Part shown: piece by piece, positions 21,933 through 32,945 of the stretch
Position numbering within the stretch: the stretch's first letter is position 1
How the letters are laid out: each line of letters starts with the position of its first letter
Assembly: GCA_036417435.1 (NCBI GenBank)
Contig: CM070903.1
Location: forward strand, 86,400,001-86,464,000
DNA length: 64,000 nt
Direction: 5' to 3'
From: Inia geoffrensis
Taxonomy: Eukaryota > Chordata > Mammalia > Artiodactyla > Iniidae
The notes under the pieces: generated by a model
Databases searched by the model: none
What the model was told of the DNA's origin: nothing
What the model saw: the letters and a program-made list of their open reading frames with translations, nothing else
Made by a program: the position numbers and the translations under genes

Positions 21933-22904
21933 AAAAAAAAAAAAGGAACTTAAAAAAAAACACGGTTTTACACAAGTTAAATGTGCGTTTTATAAATATG
22001 GCACTTTACCTGGAAAGAGACCCCAAGTTTGCTGTGGAAGCAGATGTCTGCCTGCCTGCAAGGCTGCCCACTGGGGTCCAAAGCCCACCACCCTGTGTGG
22101 AAGAGGCAAAACACAATAAAGAGAAAAAGAGTGAGAGAAAGGTGAGAAGAAGAGAGGAAAATGAACAGAGAACAGGGAGGAACAATACAAAATAGGCTGA
22201 GAGGAAAGAGAAAGAAAGACAGGGAGGGCTCTGGCCTGGCCAGGGTACCCGGGTTCCAGGGGAGGGAAGGGTGGCAAGTGGCCAGTTATGGGGAATTGGT
22301 GGCAGGAGGATTGTCAGAATCAGGACAAAAAGTTGCAACACCAGATGTTGGTGGTCGTGGCTCATTGTCCTTGGGAGGGTGTTTGTATGTCTGTATGAGT
22401 GTGTGTGTGAACGCGCACAGCTGGCTGCAGTTTCCTGCATTCACCCAGTGTTTCTCCTGGAAGAAACTGGGCATACACGAACCTGCTCAACTGCTCCCTA
22501 GTAGTATTAATCATGTTGGGACATATTTACATTTCAAAACAAACATTACCAGTACTGACTGTATTTAGATGATCTGTATAAATCTGGAAATATGTACACC
22601 CTGTTGGCATTAGTTCTATCTCAGTGTAGGATTATAAGTGACTTAAATTTTCTTCTTTCTGTTAACTTGTATTTGCTAAGTTTCCTTCAAGCAACATGTA
22701 TTAATTTGTAATAAGAAATTGAAGAACATGTTTTTAAATTTAAAACTCCAGCCAAAAGGTGTGATCTAGTTCTAAAAACCAACTACAAAATGGATTCTCT
22801 CCCTGAGCCAACCAAAAATGTTAGTCACCAACTAGTCTCTGGGGATCACACTGGAGCTTTATTCTGCATCCTCCAAGTCAAAGAGTCAAAAAGTGAAACT
22901 CCAG
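21933..22904. other. unassigned non-coding stretch
   Basis: Frames of 144 codons (22006-22440, minus) and 135 codons (22161-22568, plus) overlap in a purine-rich block at 22090-22260. They lack domains and I regard them as chance frames. No repeat recognised. Confidence 0.4.
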
Positions 22905-23055
22905 GCCCCTGAGGACTTGTCTTGCCCAGTCTCTTCATTTTACATTTAAGGAAATGGAGGCCCTAGGAGGTGAAATGATCTGCCCAAGGTCACGTAATTT
23001 GTTGGTGACAAAGCTACAACAAAATCACAAAGTCTCCTAGCTTTCAGTTTAATTA
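22905..23055 (-). mobile_element. MIR-like SINE relic
   Basis: Reversed MIR: 'cttcattttacatttaagg', 'atctgcccaaggtcacgta'. Confidence 0.6.
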
Positions 23056-23076
23056 TCCTTTTCACTCTTCACTTGC

Positions 23077-23113
23077 TTTTTTTTTTTTCCCCTCTTTTTC
23101 TTTTTTTTTTTTC
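23077..23113. repeat. polypyrimidine tract
   Basis: T/C run of about 37 nt. It is followed by CAG, so it superficially resembles a splice acceptor, but nothing downstream supports an exon. Confidence 0.85.
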
Positions 23114-24436
23114 AGCCTAATAGTCACAGAGGTATTGTGGAACAGGGATTGATTTACACAATACCAAATCAACAAATCATTTCAGTCCAAAGAAATCTAA
23201 CAAAACAAAACAAAACTGTCAATGAGGTGAAAAATAAAATCATGCCAACTTCTTGTTTCACACTGTATGGACAAAACAACCAGTAATTACGTGGATGTTT
23301 CCTTTTTCAACTGGTTGCTTCAGCACTGGGTTCTCATAGCCTGGGTATTAGAATAACCAAACATGGGGGTGGTGGGAGGGAGAGGAAGGGAAATCTTATT
23401 CTCTAAAAGCAAGTTAAACTCCTCAAAGCCCTAATACCCATATAAATAACAGAATTTGGACATTAGATTTAACAGCACTTTCCAGTAACAACCAACACTC
23501 TAGACTATGTAAGAAAACATCCTTTGAGAGGTCAGCCTGATTGATAGGGACACTAAGTGCTCACAAATTCCATGTATCCAAGTATCCTCAATGATCTAAA
23601 ATAAAATAGGAAACATTGAAACGCTTTTATGCCTCTTCAAAGAAAAAATGGAATTGTGTCTCCATGACACCAAGATGGTTTCATTTATCTGCCTAAAATA
23701 AATGATCTATATTAACTATAGAAAATTTTCAACTTGTTTTTAATATGCAGTTCACTCTGTGTACAACTCAGCTGGCCAAGGCCTCAGTGACTACATCAGG
23801 AAAAAAGGACACCTTTTGAATTAGAAAAGATGGAAAACCTGGCCAGGCCAAACACCGCCTTCTCTCAAGCACCTGATGGGAACTAATGAAACACCTGGTT
23901 TCCGGCCTCCAACAATTAAGTAATCAGCTGCCTTTGGTTACCCCTAACAACTCACACAGACAAGGAGGTTACCAGGCAAACAGACTGCAACAATTCAGGA
24001 TCCAGAGCCAACTGGAGCACTGAAATGACACATATTCCCAGGGCAGTCACTAACTTCCGGTGTAAAAAAAGGAGGTGGAATTATTTTTTTAAAGTCCAGG
24101 ACTTGGCAGCCGTTTGCTTAGGTGCCCTCATCAGCATAAAGCATGCATAGTAAAGGAACTCAAGAGGGCATTTGCAGTCAGAAGTATTAGGCTTCCCGGC
24201 CTCACCAGAGGTCAGTCTGTCTGACAACTAAGGGCCCTGCTTTTCCCTTAAATAATATTTACTGGTGTTTTTACTTTATCTGGTTTTATTTTCTGTAATT
24301 TTATTTATGGTAATGCTCAGAAAGGTAAATTCTGAAATTTTAAATAAATACAAAATAATAATAATAATCAAGCAAAGGACCACTCAAATAAAATAAGGCA
24401 TCTTGAACTAGAACTGAAGGCTATCACCAATTTAGC
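23114..24436. other. long repeat-poor stretch
   Basis: About 1.3 kb without any recognised transposon, unusual for this window. It has no notable open frame. The part at 23620-24080 has mixed composition and transcription-factor-like words such as CAGCTG, so it is a secondary candidate for a conserved non-coding element. Confidence 0.4.
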
Positions 24437-24450
24437 AAAGGCACACAATG

Positions 24451-24664
24451 GGCTTCCCTGGTGGTGCAGTGGTTGGGAGTCCGCCTGCCGATGCAGGGGA
24501 CATGCGTTCGTGCCCCGGTCAGGGAAGTTCCCATGTGCCGCGGAGCGGCTGGGTCCGTGAGCCATGGCCGCTGCGCCTGCGCGTCTGGAGCCTGTGCTCT
24601 GCAACGGGAGAGGCCACAGCAGTAAGGACCTGCGTACCGTAAGAAAAAAAAATAAAATAAAATA
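24451..24664 (+). mobile_element. CHR-family SINE, short type
   Basis: Complete forward copy. The TSD is AAAGGCACACAATG / AAAGACACACAATG at 24437-24450 and 24665-24678, with one mismatch. It pairs head-on with the minus-strand copy at 24901-25111. Confidence 0.95.
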
Positions 24665-24777
24665 AAAGACACACAATGAAATCTCATATTAAGGAAGCCA
24701 GTTTCTAGATTTAGGGGGAATGAGAAAAATGAATGAATTAAAAGCAAAATTTTATTTAAATGGCTTTAACCCAAAGT

Positions 24778-26035
24778 AGCTTTTTTTGGGTTTTATTTGT
24801 TTTGAGGGAGAGATTTTTAATTGCAAATGCAATTTCTTTAATAGATATAGGACTATTCATATTTTCCATTTCTTCTCGTGCCAGTTTTGGTAAGTGACCT
24901 TTTTTTTTTTTTTTTTTTTTTCGGTACATGGGCCTCTCACTGTTGTGGCCTCTCCCGTTGCGGAGCACAGGCTCCAGACGCGCAGGCTCAGTGGCCATGG
25001 CTCACGGGCCCAGCCGCTCCACGGCATGTGGGATCCTCCCCGACCGGGGCACAAACCCTTGTCCCCTGCATCGGCAGGCAGGCTCTCAACCACTGTGCCA
25101 CCAGGGATGCCCTAAGTGATCTCTTTGAAGGAATATGTTCATTTCTTCCAAATTTTTGAGTTTATTGATGTTAATATGTCCATACTATTTCTTCTATTTC
25201 TTTATTATCCTTTTTAACCTTTTTAATGTCTATACTTAGGATCTTTAATGATGTCACCTCTTTTATTCCTGATATTGGTGGTTTCTGTCTTTTTTTCCTT
25301 GCTGAATCTAGTTAGAGTTTTGCCAATCATATAGACGTTTTTCAAAGAAGTTTTTAATTTTCAAAGGAAGCACCATTGTTTTTCCTCCCACTGCAGCTTT
25401 ATTTAATAAGCATGGTCCATCATTTCTATTTTATTTTCAAGATAGGTCTGTGTCCCAGCCCTGCACCCACTGCAGCCTCTGGTAGGGGTTGGTAAGGTGG
25501 GCAAGCCTGGAAAGTGCTTACTGAATCTGTGTGGGGCAGGCAGTCCTCAGAGTGCCCCCATTTTCCATTGTACATTTCATTGATTACTGTTCTTATTTTT
25601 AATTTCTTCTCTTTTTTTACTTACATCAAGTTTAATTTGCTATTCTTTTTCTAGGTGCTTGGTATGGCAGCTTGGATTGTCGATTTTAGACCTTTCTTAT
25701 TTTTCTAATGTAAGCATTCAAAGCCATAGATTTATTTCCCGTTTAGCATTGCTTCAGCATCAGTCTACAAATTTTTTTATATTTTCTTTGACCCATGGGT
25801 TATTTAGGAGTAATCATTTAATTTCCAAACATTGGGGGATATTCCAGGAATCTTGCTGTTATTTGCATTTAATTTAATTCTACTTTGGTCAGAGAATATA
25901 TTCTGCATTATTTCAAATTCCAATCTTTTAAATGTATTGAGACTTGCTTTATTTGTTCAGCATATCATTTATTGCTGAATGAAGGGCTCTATAAATGTCA
26001 ATAGGTCTAGTTGGTTAGTAGTGTTGCTCAAGTCT
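24778..26035 (-). mobile_element. L1 ORF2 segment, 3' part of a twin-primed L1
   Basis: The minus strand reads as L1 ORF2 (reverse transcriptase region). The reversed text on the plus strand includes 'attcctgatattggtggttt' and 'tttgacccatgggttattta'. The minus-strand frame at 24756-24998 preserves a short ORF2-like peptide, but the whole is riddled with indels. A non-L1 insert of about 190 bp seems to lie at 25370-25560. A CHR SINE occupies 24901-25111. The L1 3' UTR and tail are missing on the left. Confidence 0.82.
24901..25111 (-). mobile_element. CHR-family SINE, short type
   Basis: Reversed copy beginning with a 20-nt T-tract. TSD TAAGTGACCT / TAAGTGATCT at 24891-24900 and 25113-25122. 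Inserted into the L1 ORF2 relic. Confidence 0.94.
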
Positions 26036-26071
26036 AGAATAGAAAAAATTGGATAAATAGAAAACAGATAG

Positions 26072-26358
26072 TGGGACTTCCCTGGTGGTGCAGTGGTTAA
26101 GAATCCGCCTGCCAATTCAGGGAACACGGGTTCGATCCCTGATCCGGGAAGATTCCCACATGCCGCAGAGCAATTAAGCCCCTGAGCCACAACTACTGAG
26201 CCCGCACGTGTAGAGCCGGTGCTCCACAACAAGAAAAGCCACTGCAATGAGAAGCCCACTCACCGAAGGAAGACTAGCCCCTGGTCGCTGCAACTAGACA
26301 AAGCATGCACACAGCAATGAAGACCCAACACAGCCAAAAAAAAAAAAAAGAAAGAGAA
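26072..26358 (+). mobile_element. CHR-family SINE, long type
   Basis: Head GGGACTTCCCTGGTGGTGCA, consensus B-box GGTTCGATCCC at 26129-26139, A-rich tail. A 13-bp TSD, AGAAAACAGATAG / AGAAAACAAATAG, lies at 26059-26071 and 26359-26371. Inserted in L1. Confidence 0.93.
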
Positions 26359-26449
26359 AGAAAACAAATAGCAAGATGGTAAATTAAAGCCCAATCACGT
26401 GGTTAATTCTATTAAATAAAAGTAGTTGAAACGCTATAATTTATAAAAC

Positions 26450-26571
26450 GGAAGTCCCTGGCAGTCCAGTGGTTAGGACTTGGCACTTTCACTTTTGGGG
26501 CCTGGGTTCAATCCCTGGTTGGGTAATTAAGATCCTGCAAGCTTTGAGGCACAGCCAAAGGAAAAAAGAAA
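26450..26571 (+). mobile_element. CHR/Bov-tA-like SINE, head-only type
   Basis: About 120 bp with the tRNA-like head ('cagtggttaggacttggcac') and a short tail. Weak TSD ATAAAAC / ACAAAAC. Inserted in L1. Confidence 0.85.
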
Positions 26572-27182
26572 ACAAAACAGATTGTCACGCTGAATTGAAA
26601 AAGCAAGATTCAGTTACATGTTGCCTGTAAAAAAAACTTTAAATACATAGACACTGGTAGGTTAAAAATAAGAGGATGGAAAAAAGATACAAAGTATAAG
26701 AGATCAGGAATGTCTATATTAATATCAGAGAGAGTAGATTTCAGAATAAGGAATGTTAGCAGGGATGAAGAGAGACATTTCATAAAGTAGAAGATCAGTT
26801 CATTAAGAAAACATAGCAATACCAAATGTATAATGAGCCCAATAGCAAAGTTTCAAAATTCATGAAGCAAAAACTTATAGAAGTGAAAGGAAAAACAAAC
26901 CCATGTAATTGGCTATTTCTACACTCTTTCTTAGTAGTTGATAGAACAAGTAGACAGAAAATCAGAAAGGGTATAGAAGACTTGAGCAACACTACTAACC
27001 AACTAGACCTATTGACATTTATAGAACCCTTCATTCTGCAATAGAAAATTTTGACTTTTTGATGTTTTTAGAATGTCTTCAAGGAAAATGAAGACAATTA
27101 TGTATTAAGATGTCTCATCTGGAAAGACTACAAACCTGAAATTTAAAAAAAACAAAACAAAAACCCACATACATCTGAATTG

Positions 27183-27345
27183 AAGACAATATTTCTCAAA
27201 TTTGGATGAATATTAGAATCAGCTGGGAAACTTTTTAAAACTTAATGCCTAGAACATACCTCAGACGAATTAAATCAGAATCAAATAAGAGAAGTGGTGA
27301 CTGCAAGAGCCTTTGGACTGGTTCTAGACCAAAGTGTTGGATAGT
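27183..27345 (+). mobile_element. MER5-type (hAT-Charlie) relic
   Basis: 'tatttctcaaatttggatga', 'attagaatcagctgggaaac', 'ttaaatcagaatcaaat'. Both resemble MER5 with substantial decay. Confidence 0.55.
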
Positions 27346-27776
27346 AAAGTTTCTCTTGGGAGGCCTCGACTTCTTTTTTTTCTTGCTTAACCCCTTTCAT
27401 GAAGGCTTCTTCTCACTGCATCTCATCCCATTAGGTCATAAAAGTTAGTGGGATTGGCCACAGTGTAGGAGAGCACAGGTGCACGTGACTACCAACCATT
27501 TGTGAACTATACAATGGCTGCACCCCAAAAGGATGCATGAAAATTGACAGGGACCAGAAGAGAATAAGATAACAGCTGAGGCATTAAAGGCAATCTAATT
27601 GTGGTCAATTTGTTTCCCCTTTTAAAATATTTTTACTTCTGTTACAATGTTATAACTAAAGATTAAAATAAGGTAAAATTTTAAAAGCCCACCCTTATTT
27701 TGGATTATAACTGCCATCCATAATATCCACTGAGGTCCTCTTGAGCCCTAAAAATGAAGCCTGATATCCTCTCTGC
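27346..27776. other. unassigned sequence
   Basis: No recognised gene or repeat in about 430 bp. Short frames only. Confidence 0.4.
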
Positions 27777-28127
27777 TGTGGTCTGAATACTTGTGTGCCC
27801 CCCACAAAATGCACATGTCGAAATCCTAACTTCCAAAGATGCTGATGGGGCCTTTGGGAGATGTTCAAGTCACAAGGGTGGAACCCTAGTGAATGGGATT
27901 AGTGCCTTGTAAAAAAGGCTCGAGAGATCCCTAGACCCTTCCACCTGGGAGAATAAGGTCAGGATACCAAGAGAAGTCTGTAACCTGGAAGAAAGCACTC
28001 ATACAACCATGCTGGCACCATGATCCTGGACTTCCCAGCCTCCAGAATTGTAAGATGGAAGTTCCTGTCATTTATTGCCACCTAGTCTGTGGTATTCTGT
28101 TTACAGCAACCTGAATAGACTAAGACA
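27777..28127 (+). mobile_element. MaLR-type solo LTR
   Basis: TG...CA-bounded copy related to 7983-8313: shared blocks include 'ctccagaattgtaag' and the ending 'gactaagaca'. About 350 bp, with no internal region. Confidence 0.72.
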
Positions 28128-28214
28128 CTCTCCCTTGTCAGAACACTTTACATCTGTTAATTCTCCTTTGTTTCTGCCACTTGAAGGAGAATTTTCTAGG
28201 CAAAAGCCTCCTAC

Positions 28215-28455
28215 TTTTATGTTTTTAAGTGTGATTTATTAATATAAAAATATCATGTTACTAATTATTCTTCATATACTGTAAATTCTTCAAGTAAATT
28301 TTTATAGCTTCCTACCACGTCGTGATTTGCTCCTGAGCCCCAACTGTTGGACATTTAAGTTACTTCCATTTTTCACTCACAAATAAAATGCCAGTGAACA
28401 TTTGTTGATAAATATATGGGTTCATTTCTGATTATTTCCTCCAGATACTAGGCCA
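28215..28455 (-). mobile_element. L1 3'-region relic
   Basis: Antisense L1-like text: 'tggacatttaagttacttcc', 'gtgaacatttgttgataaa'. Confidence 0.5.
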
Positions 28456-28756
28456 CTTGTCTGGAAGACCATGTTATCAGTACCCTGGATGACATCAGCA
28501 TTTTGGGCAGTAACCTGAACACACTGCTTATTCATATCAAGCTTTCAGCCAACCCAGAGAGCCCTCTTTTCCCACACTTGTTGCTGTTTAACCACATCTC
28601 CTCTACCCAGAGCCTAATACATTTTGTTATCAACCCATTCATTCTGAGCCTATCAAAACTAAGTTTTTATTTCTTAGTTTCCAAAGCAGTACAAGTTGAA
28701 TGTAGGAAATGGGAAAAAACAGACAAGCTCACAGATACCAATAAAAAATATTTGCC
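28456..28756. other. unassigned sequence
   Basis: An 87-codon plus-strand frame (28503-28766) shows no known features. No repeat recognised. Confidence 0.4.
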
Positions 28757-28858
28757 ACAGACATAGAAAATAAATTCATGGTTACCAAAGGCCAGGGGAG
28801 GGGAGGGATAAATTAGGAGTAATGGATTAACAGATACATACACACATAGGAAATTTTT
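28757..28858 (+). mobile_element. L1 3' UTR fragment
   Basis: 'acatagaaaataaattcatggttaccaaag' and 'agggataaattaggag' are typical of L1 3' UTR text. Confidence 0.7.
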
Positions 28859-29269
28859 TTTGCTAGTCCAGAGCCAAAAAAATTTTTTTCACATAATTAA
28901 GACCACACAGTTTTTCTAGTTGCCTGGAACCCACACCTTATTACAAGGAGGCTCTATTAAGAGATATCCTCCCGCACATCTCCTACCCACTCTGATGCCT
29001 CACAAAGTAGGACTCACTTCGTGACTCACTCCAGAAGCCTGGGTGCTATGCCTACTCTAGAACTTCCTGGTTTTCTCCCAATTCAGGAGGTTCACAGACT
29101 TTTGGGGATGCCTTACATGCCACCTCCCTAGGTCCATTCCCAGCCTATATTTCATGTCTAGCTGCCTCCTTAAAGTGGAATCATCAGAGGAATGAGCTCT
29201 ATTTCTGGCAATACTGAATGAGGCAGCCCTTGTTAGGCAACTATTAATGTCAATGCAACTTCTAAGTTC
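28859..29269. other. unassigned sequence
   Basis: Short T/A runs near 28850-28890, otherwise plain. Nothing recognised. Confidence 0.4.
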
Positions 29270-29400
29270 AGCAAATATTTATTATGGGCTTGCTCTATGC
29301 CCAGCTTCAAGCTGAGACACCCTGATTCACTGAAGCACAAAAAAGCTCCTTCCTTCAAAGAGCTCAGGGGATGGGGTAGAAACATCCCTCAGGGAGTAAT
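29270..29400 (-). mobile_element. L2 3'-end relic
   Basis: Reversed L2 tail: 'aaatatttattatgggcttg', 'ctatgcccagcttcaagct'. Confidence 0.55.
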
Positions 29401-29885
29401 TCACAAATTGTCTAGGAAGCAAAATATTAAGGTTTTAAAGCTAATGAACATATAAGAATAGCCTTGTGACACCCAGCCTTCTCGGCGCAGCTGATCACCC
29501 ATTCTTTTGTACCGGGGTGTCAATACCCCTAGCAGAGCACTTAGCTTACCTTCGGACTTATGTATTTACGAGTCTGTCTCCTCCACCAAACATAGTGCCC
29601 CGATTCCTCGCTGCGTGCCCAGGATCAACGCAGTACTGAACAAAGTAGACCATCAGCAAACGCTCACAGAAGGTACAGATGTTTTCATCTGTATGTGATT
29701 GCCACAGGGAAAACCGCTTTTAAAATAACAAATACCACACACTTTAAAATCTGCCATTACACTATACACCTTAGAAAATGTAGTCTTTAAGCTTAAAGCA
29801 GTTTGTCATTATTGTAAATATTATTCCAATTTCTTGAAAAATATTTTAATACCTTTTATTTTTCTATTTGAAAAAATAGTTTCAA
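29401..29885. other. unassigned sequence
   Basis: A CpG-containing patch lies at 29475-29640 with a 63-codon frame. No repeat or gene recognised. Confidence 0.4.
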
Positions 29886-30100
29886 TTTTTTTTTTTTTTT
29901 TTTTTTTTTCAGTACGCGGGCCTCTCACTGTTGTGGCCTCTCCTGTTGTGGAGCACAGGCTCCAGATGCACAGGCTCAGCAGGCATGGCTCACGGGCCCA
30001 GCCACTCTGCAGCATGTGGGATCTTCCCGGACCAGGGCATGAACCCGTGTCCCCTGAGTCGGCAGGTGGACTCTCAACCACTGCACCACCAGGGAAGCCC
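29886..30100 (-). mobile_element. CHR-family SINE, short type
   Basis: Reversed copy with a 24-nt T-tract followed by CAGTACGCGGGCCTCTCACT and ending CCACCAGGGAAGCCC. I could not define a clear TSD. Confidence 0.93.
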
Positions 30101-30853
30101 TTTTTCCTTTGCATTTTTGTTGTCTAATACATGGTGAATATTTAGGTGCTTACATGATGTAAAAATGTATGTTTTCCTATTGTGTACCACAGGTTCATTA
30201 TATACCAACTAGGTCAAATTTATTACATTGTTTTTCAAAATAAATAATTTTTGATATTAAAAAAAAATCTGCCACTAACTCTTTGAAATAGTCATTGAGG
30301 ATAGCAGGGAGGAGAAAATGATTATTTTGATATCTCAAGGCTAAAATGTCATTCCCACTATTTTACAACTTTGCAACCACATTATGGATTTCCCCAAAAA
30401 GTATTTGTATCTGGGTGGTGAAACCCATGGGAGGGAAGTGTAAATGCCAAGAAATCTGGGCAATGTCTCCACATCAGATTGCAGAAGAGAAAGAATAAAA
30501 GCTCACAAGTGTTACTCTAACCCCAAACTGACAAAATTAATGTAGGCTTTCTGGAAAGTCTGGGCTGAGTAAGTTCTAGTGCTTGGAAAAAATAGGTAAA
30601 CAGTCCCTTCTTCTGGTCATTATCTTCTGAAGTGCATGAGACATTAAATAAACAGTCATATTATGTTCAAAATACTTCTAAGATGAAAAAGACTGTCAGC
30701 CAAGCATTTGCAGAAGATAATGGCAAAGAAAAGACAACGTTGTAGAACTAAGACATCCAGAAAATAAAAACCATTTAGCAGGCTTTCAGAACTGACAGGT
30801 TTTGAAGAAGGCAGGTTTCTTCCCACCTAATTTTTTTTTTTTAAGAAAAAAAG
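30101..30853. other. unassigned AT-rich sequence
   Basis: About 750 bp without a recognised element. No meaningful frame. Confidence 0.4.
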
Positions 30854-30873
30854 GGTTTTTCTTGTTTTTTGGG

Positions 30874-30944
30874 GTTTTTTTGCGGTACGCGGGCCTCTCA
30901 CTCTTGTGGCCTCTCCCGTTGCGCAGCACAGGCTCCGGAAGCCC
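30874..30944 (-). mobile_element. CHR SINE, internally deleted remnant
   Basis: Only the reversed 3' portion (GCGGTACGCGGGCCTCTCAC to AGGCTCCGG) survives, joined directly to AAGCCC, the reversed head terminus. Most of the body is missing. Confidence 0.82.
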
Positions 30945-30976
30945 CAACAGAAAAAGGTTTTAAAAAGTAATGTTTT

Positions 30977-31173
30977 GGGCTTGCCTGGTGGCGCAGTGGT
31001 TGAGAGCCCGCCTGCCGATACAGCGGACACGGCTTCGTGCCCCGGTCCAGCAGGATCCCACATGCCGCGGAGCGGCTGGGCCCGTGAGCCATGGCCGCTG
31101 AGCCTGCGCGTCCGGAGCCTGTGCTGCACAACGGGAGAGGCCCGCGTACCGCTAAATAAAAAAAAATAATAAT
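30977..31173 (+). mobile_element. CHR-family SINE, short type
   Basis: Forward copy, TSD AAGTAATGTTTT / AAATAATGTTTT at 30965-30976 and 31174-31185. A segment corresponding to 'ccacaacagtgagagg' is missing between two GAGAGGCC words. Confidence 0.93.
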
Positions 31174-31214
31174 AAATAATGTTTTGTTGTTTAGTTATTT
31201 ATTTTGGTGGCTTA

Positions 31215-31345
31215 AGGGCTGGAAAGGATTTTGGACATGCTTAAGCCCAACTCCACCTTTTCCCCACTGACAGGTGAAGAAACTGAGGCCCTGAGGACTT
31301 TTCAAAGTCAAGAGCAGAACAAAGCCTGGGGTCTCAGTCCCCCTG
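31215..31345 (-). mobile_element. MIR-like SINE relic
   Basis: Reversed MIR core 'acaggtgaagaaactgaggc' in a diverged context. Confidence 0.5.
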
Positions 31346-31655
31346 ATCACAACAAACAAATGCACCACCATCCCCTGGACTTGATGCAAGAGAACGTGCT
31401 CAAAGGGTTCAGGGGCTTTTAAAAAAACAGACAATACAACAAATAAACGCACTAGACTGGATCCTGCATTGGAGGCAAATTCTATAAAGCACATTATTGA
31501 GATAATTTTTGAAATTTCATTATCAATAATAGTATTTAATAAATGTTACATTTCCAAAATTTGTGAACTCCCATGGTTATATAAGAAAATGTCCTTGTTT
31601 TAGGAAACACGACCTGAAGTATTAGCAGTAAAGTGACATACAAAGGGTGGAGCTT

Positions 31656-31899
31656 TTTTTTTAAAAAATATTTATTTTCATTTATTTATTTATATCGCTG
31701 TGTAGGGTCTTAGTTGCGGCACATGGGATCTTTCATTGTGGCACGCGGGCTTCTCTCCACTTGTGGCTCTTGGGCTCTAGAGTGCGCAGGCTTAGTATCC
31801 CCACTACATGCGGGGCCTCAGTTCCCCGACCAGGGATCGAACCTGCATCCCCTGCATTGGAAGGCGGATTCTTAACCACTGGACCACCAGGAAACTCCC
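31656..31899 (-). mobile_element. CHR-family SINE, long type
   Basis: Reversed copy with a TTTATT-rich left end, body words 'ggcacgcgggcttctctcc', reversed B-box (gggatcgaacc) near 31841 and terminal GGAAACTCCC. The flanking TGGAGCTT occurs at both ends. Confidence 0.88.
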
Positions 31900-31944
31900 A
31901 GCTGGAGCTTGCTCTTGAATGGTTCAGAAAAGAAACACATTTTT

Positions 31945-32095
31945 TAAAGAGAAAGAAATAAAACAAATTTGGCAAAATATTAACAATTGGTGAAACTGGG
32001 TGAGGGGTATAAGGCATTCTTCATACGAGTCTTGCAACTCTTCTATAAGTTGAAAGTTTTTCCAAATAAAAGGTTCAAAAACATTTTAAAAACTC
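31945..32095 (+). mobile_element. L1 3'-tail fragment
   Basis: 'ttggtgaaactgggtgaggg', 'tcttgcaactcttctataag', 'tccaaataaaaggttc': terminal text of old L1 subfamilies. Confidence 0.7.
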
Positions 32096-32331
32096 TATAT
32101 TCTGTATATTTATTCTGGTCCACTGAGCAAAAGTACTTGGTGGCTCCATCTAGACTGGGCCTGCTCTGAAGGGGAAGGTGACAAGCATCTAACTGGCACA
32201 GATTTCAGGACACAGAGTCTCCATCAGACAGAATGCTGAGCCACTGAGTAGGCCAAGCAGGCCAAGCACTCCATTCGAGTCAAGATCAACTGGAAACAGC
32301 AGAGGCAGAGCCCTGAGGCAGGTGAGTCAGT

Positions 32332-32545
32332 TTAGGGCACAAGCTCTGGGACCAGACAAACTTACAGTCCTTGCTTTGCCGCTCACTGGCTTTGTGACTG
32401 AGGGCAAGGAGCTCAACTTCTCTGCATCTCAGCATCTCCAGTAAATGGTGCTAACAATACCTACTTCACAGAGTGATAGTAAGGATGAGATTATGCAAAA
32501 TACATACAAACCTATAAGCCTGGCACAAACACAGGTCATGATAAA
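32332..32545 (+). mobile_element. MIR SINE relic
   Basis: Near full-length forward MIR: 'ctctgggaccagacaaactt', 'gccgctcactggctttgtga', 'atacctacttcacagagtg', 'agcctggcacaaacac'. Confidence 0.75.
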
Positions 32546-32569
32546 AGTACGGCTGCCAGAAAACATCTT

Positions 32570-32945
32570 ATTCACTCATTCATTCATTTGCCCCTTCACT
32601 CAAATCCACAAGCTTATATTTCAATAAGAGCTGTGCCAGGCACAGGGTGTCCAGCAATGTGCATAACTATTTCCTCCCTCAGAGGGTTTACATTCTAGAA
32701 GCTGGCAGGTAAATAGACCATTACACTAAAAGTGTGACCAGGGATGTGAATGGCCAGCATGAGAGGAGGTTTAGCACTGCGTGGGGACACTGGGACAGGC
32801 ACCTAAGACAACCTGAGGGGGCCAAGGAGGAGCTGCCATCTCAGCTGAGACCTGGAGGATGGGTAGGAGTTAGACAGGCAAAGGGGGGTCAGAGGGAAGG
32901 ACATTCCAGCCGGTGGGAGCAGAAAATATAAAGAGAGACAGGTTG
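32570..32945 (-). mobile_element. L2 3' portion
   Basis: Reversed L2: 'cattcattcatttgcccctt', 'gtgccaggcacagggtgtcc', 'gggtttacattctagaagc', 'catctcagctgagacctgga'. The order of landmarks fits L2 and recurs at 34338-34905 and 59305-59960. Confidence 0.72.

Larger units (their letters stand above)
26036..27043 (+). mobile_element. inverted 5' segment of the same L1 ORF2
   Basis: Plus-strand L1 ORF2 text: 'aaatagcaagatggtaaatt', 'aaagcaagattcagttaca', 'gtagacagaaaatcagaaag'. Its last 66 bp (26978-27043) are the reverse complement of 25970-26035 with two mismatches. This is the arrangement made by twin priming. Two CHR SINEs later inserted within it. The frame is broken. Confidence 0.82.

Noticed and set aside
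22006..22440. 144-residue minus-strand open frame, hydrophobic in the middle
   Set aside because: It opens opposite a purine-rich block, which yields Phe/Leu/Ser-rich translations by composition. An overlapping plus-strand frame of 135 codons is equally open. No domain recognised.
23077..23125. Possible 3' splice site (long pyrimidine tract followed by CAG)
   Set aside because: No open exon or donor site follows that I can defend. Such tracts are common by chance.
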